This document shows positions 7,799-15,607 of a stretch of DNA of 56,504 nucleotides, piece after piece. A model generated the notes under the pieces. The model worked only from the letters and a program-made list of their open reading frames with translations. It ran no database searches and was not told where the DNA came from. The translations under genes were made by a program, and so were the position numbers. This stretch comes from CAZGOM01 sp964542875 (GTDB taxonomy: Bacteria; Planctomycetota; Phycisphaerae; Phycisphaerales; Phycisphaeraceae): the NCBI GenBank assembly GCA_964542875.1, contig CAZIWA010000020.1:1-56504 (forward strand), in the 5' to 3' direction. The number at the start of each line of letters is the position of its first letter. Position 1 is the stretch's first letter.

Positions 7799-10378
7799 TT
7801 AGACGTCGAGGTTTTTGACTTCCAGGGCGTGTTCTTCGATGTACTTGCGCCGGGGTTCGACTTCTTCGCCCATGAGGCAGGTGAAGAGGCTTTCGGCGGC
7901 GGAAGCGGCGTCGTAAGTGACTTTCAGGAGCACCCGGTTGGAGGGGTCCATGGTGGTGTCCCAGAGCTGTTCGGCGTCCATTTCGCCCAGCCCCTTGAAG
8001 CGTTTGATTTCGACGGATTTGCGGCCGACTTCGAGGATCTCGGGGAGGATCTTTTCGACGTTGGCCACCTGCTTGGCCTGGGGGAGGCCTTTGGAGTCCG
8101 GCACGAGCAGCTCAAACCGGGTGGGCATGCGGTCGCCGGCAGCGGAGACTTCCTGGACGAGTGAGTAATCGTCGATGTTGATGGCCAGTGCCGCGAGCTT
8201 GGTGAAGACGCGCTCGAGCTCTTTGACTTCGTGAAGCTCCTGCCGGGTTGGGACGGGCGGCGCCTTGACGGTGAGGTCTTCCTTATCAGGGTCCGCGGGG
8301 GCAACCGGGGCGGCGCCTTCGACTGGCGCGGGAGCCGCGGGGACGAGGAATTGCTTCAAGTAGGCTTGCTCATCCTCCTCAGACCAGAAGAAGCGGTCGC
8401 CGTCGTCAATACCGGTGACCTGCACGCGTGAACGGGGGAGCCGGCGCTGACCTGTGGGGTCCTGCGAGCGCAGGGAGAGGAAGTCGGTGAAGTTGATGCC
8501 GCGGCGCTGGACGATGCCGGTGAGCTCCGAGAGGTGGGCAAGGAGATCAAACACCTGGCGGACCTCAGCGCCGTGGAGCGTGCGAACGGGCTTGTGTTCG
8601 TCGTCATAGACGGCGATGCCCATGCCTTCCAGGGCGAGTGAGCCGAGGACTTCACGCATGCGTTTTTCGTTGAGGACGTATTCGGACTTCTTTTGCCGGG
8701 TGACGAGGTAGAGGGGGGGCTGGGCGATATAGATGCGGCCTTGCTTGACGAGCTCGGGCATCTGGCGGAAGAAGAAGGTGAGCAGGAGGGTGCGGATGTG
8801 CGAGCCGTCGACGTCGGCGTCGGTCATGATGATGATGCGGCCGTAGCGGAGCTTGGTGATGTCGAACTCATCGGTGCCGATGCCGCAGGCGAGCGCCTGG
8901 ATGATGATGCGGATTTCCTCAAAGCCGAGGATTTTGTCGAGGCGGGCTTTTTCGACGTTGAGGATTTTACCCTTGAGGGGGAGGATGGCCTGGTAGCGGT
9001 GGTCGCGTCCGCCTTTGGCGGAGCCACCTGCGGAGTCACCTTCGACGAGGAAGAGTTCGGAGTTATCGACGTCTTTGGAGGTGCAGTCGTAGAGCTTGCC
9101 GGGGAGGCCGCCGCCGTCGAGCGCGCCTTTGCGGCGGGTGAGGTCGCGGGCTTTGCGTGCGGCTTCGCGGGCCTGGGCGGCGTTGACGCTCTTGAGGCAG
9201 ATTTCCTTGGCCTTGGCGGGGTGTTCCTCGAGCCAGGTCTTGAGGGCTTCGCCGACGGCGCGGTTGACGAAGGATTCGACTACGGCGTTGCCGAGTTTGG
9301 TTTTGGTCTGGCCCTGGAATTGAGGGTCAGGGACGCGGACGGAGATGATGGCGACGAGGCCTTCGCGGACGTCTTCACCGGTGGGGGGCTGGTCGTTGGA
9401 TTTGAGGACGTTGTTGTCCTTTGCGTAGGCGACGATGGCGCGGGTGAGGGCGGTTTTGAAGCCTGAGAGGTGGGTGCCGCCTTCGATGGTGTTGATGTTG
9501 TTGACGAAGGAGAGCATGAGCTCCGAGTAGGAGTCGTTGTACTGGAGGGAGACCTGGCAGGTGAGTTTGTGCTCAAGGTCCGCGGCTTCGATGAAGATGG
9601 GCTCGTGGTAGACCTGTTTGCCTTCGTTCAAGGCGGCGGCGAAGGACTTGATGCCGTCGGGGAAGACGAAGTTTTCGACCTTGCCGGAGCGTTCATCTGC
9701 GATGTTGATCTGAAGGCCGGGGTTGAGGTAGGCCAGCTCGCGCAGGCGGGTGGCGAGGGTTTCGTAGCTGAAGTTGATGTCGGGAAAGATCTGGTGATCA
9801 GGCTTGAAGGTGATCTTGGTGCCGGTGGTTTCGCGTGTGCCGACCTGGCGCAGGTGCTCATCGGTGATGCCGCGTTCGAAGGACATGGTGTAGACCTTGC
9901 CGGCGCGTGCGACTTCGACTTCGAGCCATTCGGAGAGGGCGTTGACGACGGATGCGCCGACGCCGTGGAGGCCGCCTGAGACCTGGTAGGCGTCGTGGTT
10001 GAACTTGCCGCCGGCGTGGAGGACGGTGAGGACGATCTCAACGGTGGGTTTGCCGTTGTAGTTGGGGTCTTCGCTGTGGTAGGGGCCTACGGGGATGCCC
10101 GAGCCGTCGTCCTGAATGGAGACGGAGCCGTCCGCATTGATGTGGACGGAGATTTTGTTGCAGCGCTTGGCCATGTGCTCGTCGATGGAGTTGTCGACGA
10201 TTTCGTAGACGAGGTGGTGAAGGCCGCGGGGGCCCTGGTCGCCCACGTACATGCCTGGGCGCATGCGCACGCCTTCGAGGCCTTTGAGGACCTTGATGCT
10301 GCTTTCGCCGTAGGAGGAAGTTTGTGCGGGGTTGGGTTCAGCGGGGGAGGTGACGGGGCTGGGGTTGGTCTCGTCCAT
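7799..10378 (-). CDS. gyrB: DNA gyrase subunit B, 859 aa
   Basis: GyrB supplies the ATPase and TOPRIM parts of DNA gyrase. GHKL motifs are EIVDNSIDE (Glu60, Asn63), DDGSGIP (90-96) and GGLHGVG (135-141). TOPRIM motifs are LVEGDSAGGSAKGGRD (from 444) and IIIMTDADVDGSHIR (515-529). The tail RFKGLGEMDAEQLWDTTMDP is present. Between about 575 and 790 there is an insertion of roughly 200 residues with an acidic/proline-rich stretch (VPAAPAPVEGAAPVAPADPDKED), making it longer than the 640-residue class. ATG 10378 is chosen because AGGAAGG lies just upstream; a longer in-frame reading to 10510 has no support. gyrA is not in the window. Antibiotic response cannot be judged from this alone. Confidence 0.97.
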   Translation of the reverse strand: MDETNPSPVTSPAEPNPAQTSSYGESSIKVLKGLEGVRMRPGMYVGDQGPRGLHHLVYEIVDNSIDEHMAKRCNKISVHINADGSVSIQDDGSGIPVGPYHSEDPNYNGKPTVEIVLTVLHAGGKFNHDAYQVSGGLHGVGASVVNALSEWLEVEVARAGKVYTMSFERGITDEHLRQVGTRETTGTKITFKPDHQIFPDINFSYETLATRLRELAYLNPGLQINIADERSGKVENFVFPDGIKSFAAALNEGKQVYHEPIFIEAADLEHKLTCQVSLQYNDSYSELMLSFVNNINTIEGGTHLSGFKTALTRAIVAYAKDNNVLKSNDQPPTGEDVREGLVAIISVRVPDPQFQGQTKTKLGNAVVESFVNRAVGEALKTWLEEHPAKAKEICLKSVNAAQAREAARKARDLTRRKGALDGGGLPGKLYDCTSKDVDNSELFLVEGDSAGGSAKGGRDHRYQAILPLKGKILNVEKARLDKILGFEEIRIIIQALACGIGTDEFDITKLRYGRIIIMTDADVDGSHIRTLLLTFFFRQMPELVKQGRIYIAQPPLYLVTRQKKSEYVLNEKRMREVLGSLALEGMGIAVYDDEHKPVRTLHGAEVRQVFDLLAHLSELTGIVQRRGINFTDFLSLRSQDPTGQRRLPRSRVQVTGIDDGDRFFWSEEDEQAYLKQFLVPAAPAPVEGAAPVAPADPDKEDLTVKAPPVPTRQELHEVKELERVFTKLAALAINIDDYSLVQEVSAAGDRMPTRFELLVPDSKGLPQAKQVANVEKILPEILEVGRKSVEIKRFKGLGEMDAEQLWDTTMDPSNRVLLKVTYDAASAAESLFTCLMGEEVEPRRKYIEEHALEVKNLDV

Positions 10379-10483
10379 AAGATCGAAGCCTTCCTGGCTT
10401 GTTTCGGCGGTTTTACGGGCGCCGTCCCGACCGTGAATATTGCCCGACAAACAAGTGCGGGCACAGGCCTTTTCAAGGTGGGA

Positions 10484-10525
10484 ATATTGTACTGTTTTTT
10501 GTGATTTCAAGCCAGTGTTTAAATG
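10484..10525 (-). promoter_or_regulatory. Possible gyrB promoter region
   Basis: On the minus strand the AT-rich stretch contains TTGAAA, a run of A, then TACAATATT about 115 bases before the gyrB ATG. Spacing from TTGAAA to AATATT is 16. It is the only promoter-like patch in the leader, but the match is loose. Confidence 0.3.
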
Positions 10526-10810
10526 CGCGAAAAAGGGCGGTTTTCAAGGGGGAAAATAAGGGGGAGGAAATGGGGAAACGGCGGGGGGGAGCAATTGGGG
10601 TGTTTTGAGGTTTTTGAGGGTTGGGTTTCGGGTGGGGAGAAGGGGAAGGGAAATAGGCGTTGGCGCGTGCAAGACACGGCACTGCTGCGGGCTGCGTTGT
10701 GCCGTCCGGGAAATGAGCCAGGCGGGATGATGGCGGTTGCTCTTAACACAAATCACGTATATTGATCTGCCCCTGTTTTTGTCCGGACCCTTCATTCAGG
10801 AAGACTTGAG
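10526..10810. other. Intergenic region between divergent gyrB and uronate isomerase-like gene
   Basis: No gene. It starts with a G/A-rich tract on the plus strand (10536-10660). A short copy of the GCGCGTGCAAGA repeat is at 10663-10710. A TTGCTC (10737) / TATATT (10758) pair with a 15-base spacer precedes the next gene and is a weak promoter candidate. Confidence 0.5.
10663..10710. repeat. Dispersed GCGCGTGCAAGA/GGCTGCG repeat, short copy
   Basis: GCGCGTGCAAGA at 10663-10674 matches the starts of the longer copies at 12834 and 18307, and CGGGCTGCGTTGTG follows at 10688. The rest of the element is missing or diverged. Confidence 0.5.
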
Positions 10811-12097
10811 ATGAACTCCAAAAAACTCCAAAGCGCCGTTGAAAAGGCTGTTTTCGACCAGCCCGTGACCGACCTGCACACGCACTGCTATGCGCCGGTG
10901 TTCGGTTCGTCCCCCGACCCGGATGGGTTGCTTTTGTGGGGCATCGATGAACTGGTGACGTACCACTACCTGATTGCAGAGGTGTATCGGATCGTGCCGG
11001 CGACGCAACTGCCTTATGAGAAGTTCTGGGCAATGAGCAAGCAGGATCAGGCGGACCATATCTGGAAGCACCTGTTTGTAGAAAATACGCCGGTGAGCGA
11101 GGCCTGCCGCGGCGTGATCACCACGCTGGTGCGCCTGGGCCTGGACCCGCATGAACAGAATCTGGACAAGTACCGGAAGTGGTTCCGCAAATGGAAGCCC
11201 AGCGACTATGTTGACCGGGTGATGGAAGTGTCGAACGTGGACTGCATCACGATGACCAATCCTGTGTTTAACGACCAGGAACGGGCGATGTGGGAGCATA
11301 GGCCGGGCCTGACGGATGACACCCGGTTCACCACAGTGCTGCGCATCGACCCGCTGCTGCGGGATTGGTCCAACGCGGTGAAGAAGCTCAACACGTGGGG
11401 CTACAAGGCCAATGCGGACTTTTCGGGCGATACGGTGGCGGAAGTAAAGCGGTTCTTGAACCACTGGCTGGACAAGATGCAGGCGGTGTATGTGGCGATG
11501 AGTCTGCCGCCTGAGTTCCGGTATCCGTCGACGGAACCGGGTAAGAAGATCAATAACGAAGACCGGTTCATCCGTGACTGCCTCATGCCCGTACTGGCTG
11601 AGCGCAAGCTGCCCTGGGCGATGATGATCGGTTCACGCATCGGTGTGAACCCGGCGCTGCGCGACGCAGGCGACATGGTGGGCCTGGCGGATGTGCAATC
11701 CGTGGTGGCGCTGTGCCGGGAGTTTCCCAAGAACAAGTTCATGGTGACCATGCTGGCACGCGAAAACCAGCACGAATTGTGCATCGCGGCACGCAAATTC
11801 GGCAACCTGATGCTGTTTGGGTGCTGGTGGTTCCTGAACAACCCGTCGATCATCGAAGAGATGACCCGGGTACGCATCGAGACGCTGGGGACGACGTTTG
11901 TGCCGCAGCACTCGGACGCGCGGATTCTGGATCAACTCGTCTACAAGTGGGACCACAGCCGGCAGATCATCGCCAAGGTGCTGACGGAGAAGTACACGGA
12001 CCTGGCCAACAGCGGGTACGACGTGACGACCAAGCAGATCCGGCATGATGCGGCGCTGCTTTTGAGGGATAACTATCGGCGGTTTTTGACAATGTGA
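10811..12097 (+). CDS. Glucuronate isomerase-like amidohydrolase-fold enzyme, 428 aa
   Basis: Residues 20-30 read TDLHTHCYAPV, the metal-binding HxH at the start of an amidohydrolase-type TIM barrel as in UxaC. Further matches are IGVNPALRDAGDMVGLADVQSVVALCREFPKNKFMV and the FGCWWFLNNPSIIEEMTRVRIE region typical of UxaC relatives. UxaC (about 470 residues) converts D-glucuronate to D-fructuronate and D-galacturonate to D-tagaturonate. This protein is shorter and may act on another uronate or related sugar acid. Start ATG 10811 has AGGAAG 8 bases upstream. It is followed by a heptad run and a strong terminator, so it is monocistronic. A link to polysaccharide breakdown encoded elsewhere in the window is plausible. 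Confidence 0.8.
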   Translation: MNSKKLQSAVEKAVFDQPVTDLHTHCYAPVFGSSPDPDGLLLWGIDELVTYHYLIAEVYRIVPATQLPYEKFWAMSKQDQADHIWKHLFVENTPVSEACRGVITTLVRLGLDPHEQNLDKYRKWFRKWKPSDYVDRVMEVSNVDCITMTNPVFNDQERAMWEHRPGLTDDTRFTTVLRIDPLLRDWSNAVKKLNTWGYKANADFSGDTVAEVKRFLNHWLDKMQAVYVAMSLPPEFRYPSTEPGKKINNEDRFIRDCLMPVLAERKLPWAMMIGSRIGVNPALRDAGDMVGLADVQSVVALCREFPKNKFMVTMLARENQHELCIAARKFGNLMLFGCWWFLNNPSIIEEMTRVRIETLGTTFVPQHSDARILDQLVYKWDHSRQIIAKVLTEKYTDLANSGYDVTTKQIRHDAALLLRDNYRRFLTM

Positions 12098-12105
12098 GTG
12101 AGGAG

Positions 12106-12133
12106 GGGTCTGGGGTCTCGGGTCTGGTCAGAA
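12106..12133. repeat. Heptad run GGGTCTR with GTCAGAA border
   Basis: Units are GGGTCTG, GGGTCTC, GGGTCTG and the border GTCAGAA. It begins nine bases after the upstream stop codon. No inverted partner was found before the terminator at 12155. Confidence 0.7.
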
Positions 12134-12154
12134 ATTAAGAGTGTTTAATTGCGC

Positions 12155-12182
12155 AAGGCCGGAGCTTTTTTGCTCCGGCCTT
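12155..12182. terminator. Bidirectional terminator
   Basis: AAGGCCGGAGC, loop TTTTTT, GCTCCGGCCTT, followed by GTTTGTTGG. It separates convergent genes ending at 12097 (plus) and 12197 (minus). Either strand has a T-rich tail. Confidence 0.85.
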
Positions 12183-12196
12183 GTTTGTTGGTGGAG

Positions 12197-12619
12197 TCAG
12201 TCGTAACGGTGCTTGCCGATGAGATTTTTGTCTTTGTCAAAAGTGAATTCGAAGGTGACGCTGTAGGGAAGGCCGGGGATGGAGTAGCGGAGGATGTGGG
12301 TGATGTTTTTTGATTCATCGAGGTTGGAGCTGGGGTACTCATCGTCCCAGAAGGCAGTGCCTTGGCCGGGTTCATCAGAGGTTGGGGTTGGCCCCATGGT
12401 CTGAAGTACCTTGGTGTAAGTAGAAGGACGATCGACTGTGAGGTATTTGGCGTGAAGGACATCTATCTGGTTTTTGGGGCGGACGACGAAGGCGTAGAAG
12501 AGGATTGCAAGTGTGAAGAGGAAGAACGCGGTGAGGGTGACGAGAATTTTTTTGAGGCGTTTGGCAAATTGAACAGGGTCGGGGAAAGGTTTGTGATTGT
12601 TGGCGGGTGGGAGTTGCAT
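12197..12619 (-). CDS. Hypothetical single-pass membrane protein, 140 aa
   Basis: Residues 1-24 are cytoplasmic-like and basic (FAKRLKKIL). One transmembrane helix spans about 25-46 (VTLTAFFLFTLAILFYAFVV), and the remaining 95 residues would face the periplasm. That part ends PYSVTFEFTFDKDKNLIGKHRYD, a beta-hairpin-like tail. No family recognised. The coding frame is supported by the coherent topology and the terminator placed 15 bases after its stop. No clear ribosome site precedes the ATG. Confidence 0.65.
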   Translation of the reverse strand: MQLPPANNHKPFPDPVQFAKRLKKILVTLTAFFLFTLAILFYAFVVRPKNQIDVLHAKYLTVDRPSTYTKVLQTMGPTPTSDEPGQGTAFWDDEYPSSNLDESKNITHILRYSIPGLPYSVTFEFTFDKDKNLIGKHRYD

Positions 12620-12833
12620 AGGGGTGTGAAGTCAGGGTGGTGAGTAGATGTGGGTACGAGCCAGACACCGCATGGGTTCGTAGCTTGGTGAAGTTTGCCA
12701 TTTGCCAGAGTTAAAAGTCGCGTCGTGATGGCATTCGTCGGCGGCCTCCCCAATACGGTTCAATCAAGGATGAAGAGGCCAAAAAGAGCGCAGAGGGAGT
12801 TGAGTTGTTACAGATTGATTGGCGTGGAAATTA

Positions 12834-12936
12834 GCGCGTGCAAGAGCATTGTTTTTATATGTTTACCAGGGCCTACGCACTCAGAAGCGCTGCGACCCTG
12901 GCTGTCATAGGGCCGTGCCTTGAGCACTCCGAATGA
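12834..12936. repeat. Dispersed repeat GCGCGTGCAAGAG, long copy 1
   Basis: It begins GCGCGTGCAAGAGCATT and continues AGGGCCTACGCACTCAGAAG, CGCTGCGACCCTGGCTG, then a GGGCCGTGC block and CACTCCGAATGA. The same order of blocks is found at 18307-18408. The middle can fold around CCAGGG/CCCTGG. Confidence 0.75.
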
Positions 12937-12966
12937 GGAGGCAAGGGCTTAATTGAACCGTATTGG

Positions 12967-12996
12967 CCCTCACCGTGAGCCCCCTGAGGGTGAGGG
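12967..12996. terminator. Inverted repeat at dus 3' end, possible terminator
   Basis: CCCTCACC (12967-12974) pairs with GGTGAGGG (12989-12996). It lies 11 bases past the dus stop on the minus strand. No U-run follows on that strand, so termination is uncertain; it may be a generic CCCTCACC repeat. Confidence 0.35.
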
Positions 12997-13006
12997 AGTC
13001 AGAGGG

Positions 13007-14119
13007 TTACGCGCATTGCGGGGCGATGGCGCTGATGTGGTGGTCGTAGTCGCCTTTGCGGGTGGGGTTTTCGCGGTCGGAGGCTTCGATTTTTTCGATG
13101 CCGGCGAGCCAGTATTCGCGGAAGTGCTGAACCGACTGGATTTCGTGGACATCGCGGCGCAGACCCGGCCAGGGCTGGAGGCCGGCTGAGTACCAGGAAA
13201 CACGTGATTTGATGGAGTTTAAAGCGGCGCGCTCAAAGTCGTAATGCTTGCCGGCGTTGTGTTCTTTGGCGTGGGTGGTGCGCAGGCGGAGCATGTTTTC
13301 AAAGTGCTGGAGGACCAGGCGGGCTTTGTCGGCGCGGGGATAGGGATCAGGGAGGGCGCCGGTTTTAAGGTAGTGGGCGGTGTCGCGGAAGATCCAGGGC
13401 TGGCCGAGTGCGCCGCGGCCGATCATGACGGCGTCGCAGCCGGTGGCCTGGATCATGAGCTTGGCGTCGTGGGGGGTTTTGATGTCGCCGTTGCCGATGA
13501 CGGGGATGCTGGGGTGGTTTTTTTTGACGGCTTCGACGACGGTGCGGATGCCGTTCAGGCGGACGACGGGTTTGAAGAGTTGCTCGGTGGTGCGGCCGTG
13601 AATGGTGATGGCCTGGATGCCGGCGTCGATGAGCTGTACGGCGAGGGACGGGGCGACGATGGCGTTGTCGGACCAGCCCAGGCGGAGCTTCGCGGTGACG
13701 GGGACGGAGACGGCACGGGAGACTTTCCGGGCGAGCTCAATGGTGGATGTGGGGGAGCAGAGGAGCATGGAGCCGCCGTTTTTCTTGGTGACTTTGTCGA
13801 CGGGGCAGCCCATGTTGATGTCGATGGTGGTGGCGCCGTGCGCCTGGGCCCAGCGGGCGGCGTCGGCGAGGATGTCGGGGTCTGCGCCGTAAAGCTGCAT
13901 GCAGACGGGTTGGTCCGCGGGGTCGGTGGCGGCGAGCCAGAGGGACTTTTCATTTTCGGAGAGGAGCGCCTGGGGGCACAGGAGGTCTGTGCAGGCGAGG
14001 CCGACGCCGCCTGAGGGCCCGGTGACGCTGCGGACGACGAGGCGGAAAGGGAGGTCGCAGTAGCCGGCAATGGGCGCGAGGAGGAGGGGATTCTGGAGTT
14101 GGACGGGGCCGATTTTCAC
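13007..14119 (-). CDS. dus: tRNA dihydrouridine synthase, 370 aa
   Basis: Dus enzymes reduce uridine in the tRNA D-loop with FMN and NADPH. Visible are APIAGYCDLPFR (FMN-binding strand 1, residues 15-26), INMGCPVDKVTKKNGGSML with the catalytic Cys105, KLRLGW, ITIHGRTTEQLF, VIGNGDI and CDAVMIGRGALGQPWIF (phosphate site). The helical C-terminal domain (HYDFERAALNSIKSRVSWYSAGL) has the DusB-like tRNA-binding look. DusB is the best subgroup guess. The length is about 40 residues over E. coli DusB. The ATG at 14119 directly precedes MKIGPVQLQNPLLLAPIAG, the usual start. Lone gene. Confidence 0.93.
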   Translation of the reverse strand: MKIGPVQLQNPLLLAPIAGYCDLPFRLVVRSVTGPSGGVGLACTDLLCPQALLSENEKSLWLAATDPADQPVCMQLYGADPDILADAARWAQAHGATTIDINMGCPVDKVTKKNGGSMLLCSPTSTIELARKVSRAVSVPVTAKLRLGWSDNAIVAPSLAVQLIDAGIQAITIHGRTTEQLFKPVVRLNGIRTVVEAVKKNHPSIPVIGNGDIKTPHDAKLMIQATGCDAVMIGRGALGQPWIFRDTAHYLKTGALPDPYPRADKARLVLQHFENMLRLRTTHAKEHNAGKHYDFERAALNSIKSRVSWYSAGLQPWPGLRRDVHEIQSVQHFREYWLAGIEKIEASDRENPTRKGDYDHHISAIAPQCA

Positions 14120-14125
14120 AGAAAG

Positions 14126-14146
14126 CTACAAGGTAAAAGGTAGAAG
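14126..14146. repeat. Heptad run GTAAAAG family
   Basis: CTACAAG, GTAAAAG, GTAGAAG, followed by GGGCACGTAAGAATGAGGAGCGG. The last block matches the core next to the run at 25200 (GTAAGAATTAGGAATGGGAGCG). Confidence 0.65.
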
Positions 14147-14178
14147 GGGCACGTAAGAATGAGGAGCGGAGTCGAGGG

Positions 14179-15426
14179 TTATTGAGGGATGGTGGGAGCG
14201 GGCTCGGGGTCGCGCTCGGGGTGCATGTGGATGTCGCCTTTGAGGAGGAAGACGCCGCCCAGCAGGGAGTAGACCACCTGGTAGAGCCGGATCATGAGGA
14301 GCATGCCGACGATCTGATTGGTGCTCATGACGCCGGCTTTGAGGAGCAGGGCGATGGCGAGAGCTTCCATGATGCCCACGCCCTGAGGGGAGATGGGGAT
14401 GGAGCCGGCGAGGAAGACAACGGGCATGACGGTGAGGATGACGAGGAATTCAGACTTGGAGCCCAGGGCGTAGGCGGCCAGGGCGGTGCCGGTGGCGAGC
14501 ATGATGTGGCAGGGGATGCTCAGCAGGACGGCCCAGAGGACGGTGAGCTTGTTGCTGGAGTAGGCGGTGGCGGCTTCGTCGACCTTGCTGAGGATGGAAC
14601 CGCCTGGGAGGCGGTAGATGGTTTTTTCCAGCAGGGTGTCGATGTAAAGGGCGGAGCGGATGCGGCGGGAGAAGTAGACCGCAGAGAGAACGACGACGAC
14701 GGCGACGCCTGACCAGATGGAAACGGTGACGTTGCGGGCGGTGGGGTTGTCCAGCACGAGGAGACCGGCCAGACCCCCTACGACGATGAGGCCGAGGAGG
14801 CCGGTGATTCGGTCGAAGATGACGGTCATGACGGAGACGGCGCGGCGGTCGGAGTTTTTGGCGACATAGTAGGCTTTGACGACGTCGCCGCCTGTGGTGC
14901 CGGGGATGCAGTAGTTGAAGAAGCAGCCGACCATGGTGAGCCGGAAGGCTTTCTGGAAGGTGGTTTCGATGTTCTGGCAGCGCAGCAGGAGGTACCAGCG
15001 AAAGGTCTGGATGGGGTAGAGGGGGGCAATGATGATGAGGCCCAGGAGCAGAAGCCCGAGGTTTGCAGTCTTAAAGCTGGTGATGATGCCGGGCTTGTAA
15101 AGCACGGAGCCTTTGTCGTCCTGGCTGATCTGGGAGACGGGGATCTTGATGCGCAGGTCCGGGCGCTCCTTGATGGGAGCGACGGTGACTTCGGAGGTGC
15201 GGTCCGGCCCGGAGAACTGGCCTTCCAGGATGGGTACGGTGACGCCTGCGGGCTTATCAATGACGACTGCGGGGGCGATGGTTTTGCCGTCTTCGACCTT
15301 GGCGGCGACAACCTCAAAGCCAGGGTCGAGATGGAGGGAATCCGACCATGTGAGGGTGTAGGCGATGTAAGCCAGACCCAGAAGGGCAAACAGGACGCGC
15401 AGAGCAATGGAGAGGTATTTCTTCAT
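14179..15426 (-). CDS. Lysyl-PG-synthase-type (UPF0104/AglD-like) membrane protein, 415 aa
   Basis: An N-terminal membrane segment (residues 5-24) is followed by an extracytoplasmic domain of about 85 residues, then seven or more membrane segments. Conserved motifs are FFNYCIPGTTGGDVVKAYY (about 169-187) and MTVIFDRITGLLGL (from 200), which define the flippase-like domain shared with MprF, without the cytoplasmic aminoacyl transferase half. The inserted periplasmic-side domain is unusual; most relatives start directly with the membrane core. Likely role: flipping or transferring a modified lipid. The ATG at 15426 gives a clean first membrane segment. Monocistronic. Confidence 0.85.
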   Translation of the reverse strand: MKKYLSIALRVLFALLGLAYIAYTLTWSDSLHLDPGFEVVAAKVEDGKTIAPAVVIDKPAGVTVPILEGQFSGPDRTSEVTVAPIKERPDLRIKIPVSQISQDDKGSVLYKPGIITSFKTANLGLLLLGLIIIAPLYPIQTFRWYLLLRCQNIETTFQKAFRLTMVGCFFNYCIPGTTGGDVVKAYYVAKNSDRRAVSVMTVIFDRITGLLGLIVVGGLAGLLVLDNPTARNVTVSIWSGVAVVVVLSAVYFSRRIRSALYIDTLLEKTIYRLPGGSILSKVDEAATAYSSNKLTVLWAVLLSIPCHIMLATGTALAAYALGSKSEFLVILTVMPVVFLAGSIPISPQGVGIMEALAIALLLKAGVMSTNQIVGMLLMIRLYQVVYSLLGGVFLLKGDIHMHPERDPEPAPTIPQ

Positions 15427-15607
15427 CTAAGTGTCATCATCCCATGATGCGTGCAGGCGCGCCAGCGGCAGGCCGGGAGGAAGATGATAGGCATTCGGGG
15501 TTTTACAAAGCGAGTGGCAGAGGCAATTTGCGGTATTGAGACTTGGAATCAAGAGGTGTGTATGATCAGGCTTGAGTCGAGCCATTCACTCTTTTTCAGG
15601 GCAACAT
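15427..15607. other. Divergent intergenic region
   Basis: 181 bases between a minus-strand and a plus-strand gene. It contains no repeat or ORF I can support; promoters for both genes must lie here or inside the flanks, but no clear boxes stand out. Confidence 0.4.

Larger units (their letters stand above)
12620..13006. other. Intergenic region with repeats, no gene
   Basis: No credible ORF. It holds a full copy of the GCGCGTGCAAGAG dispersed repeat (12834-12936) and an inverted repeat at 12967-12996 near the stop of the dus gene. Confidence 0.6.

Noticed and set aside
8693..9466. Plus-strand ORF of 257 residues opposite gyrB
   Set aside because: Antisense shadow of gyrB with biased composition (DEEEFGVIDVFGG). 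gyrB is certain.
12661..12720. Possible tRNA (GGGTTCG-like loop)
   Set aside because: No acceptor stem pairing or anticodon arm could be drawn.
13244..14014. Plus-strand ORF of 256 residues
   Set aside because: Antisense of the dus gene; Gly/Asp/Val-rich shadow.
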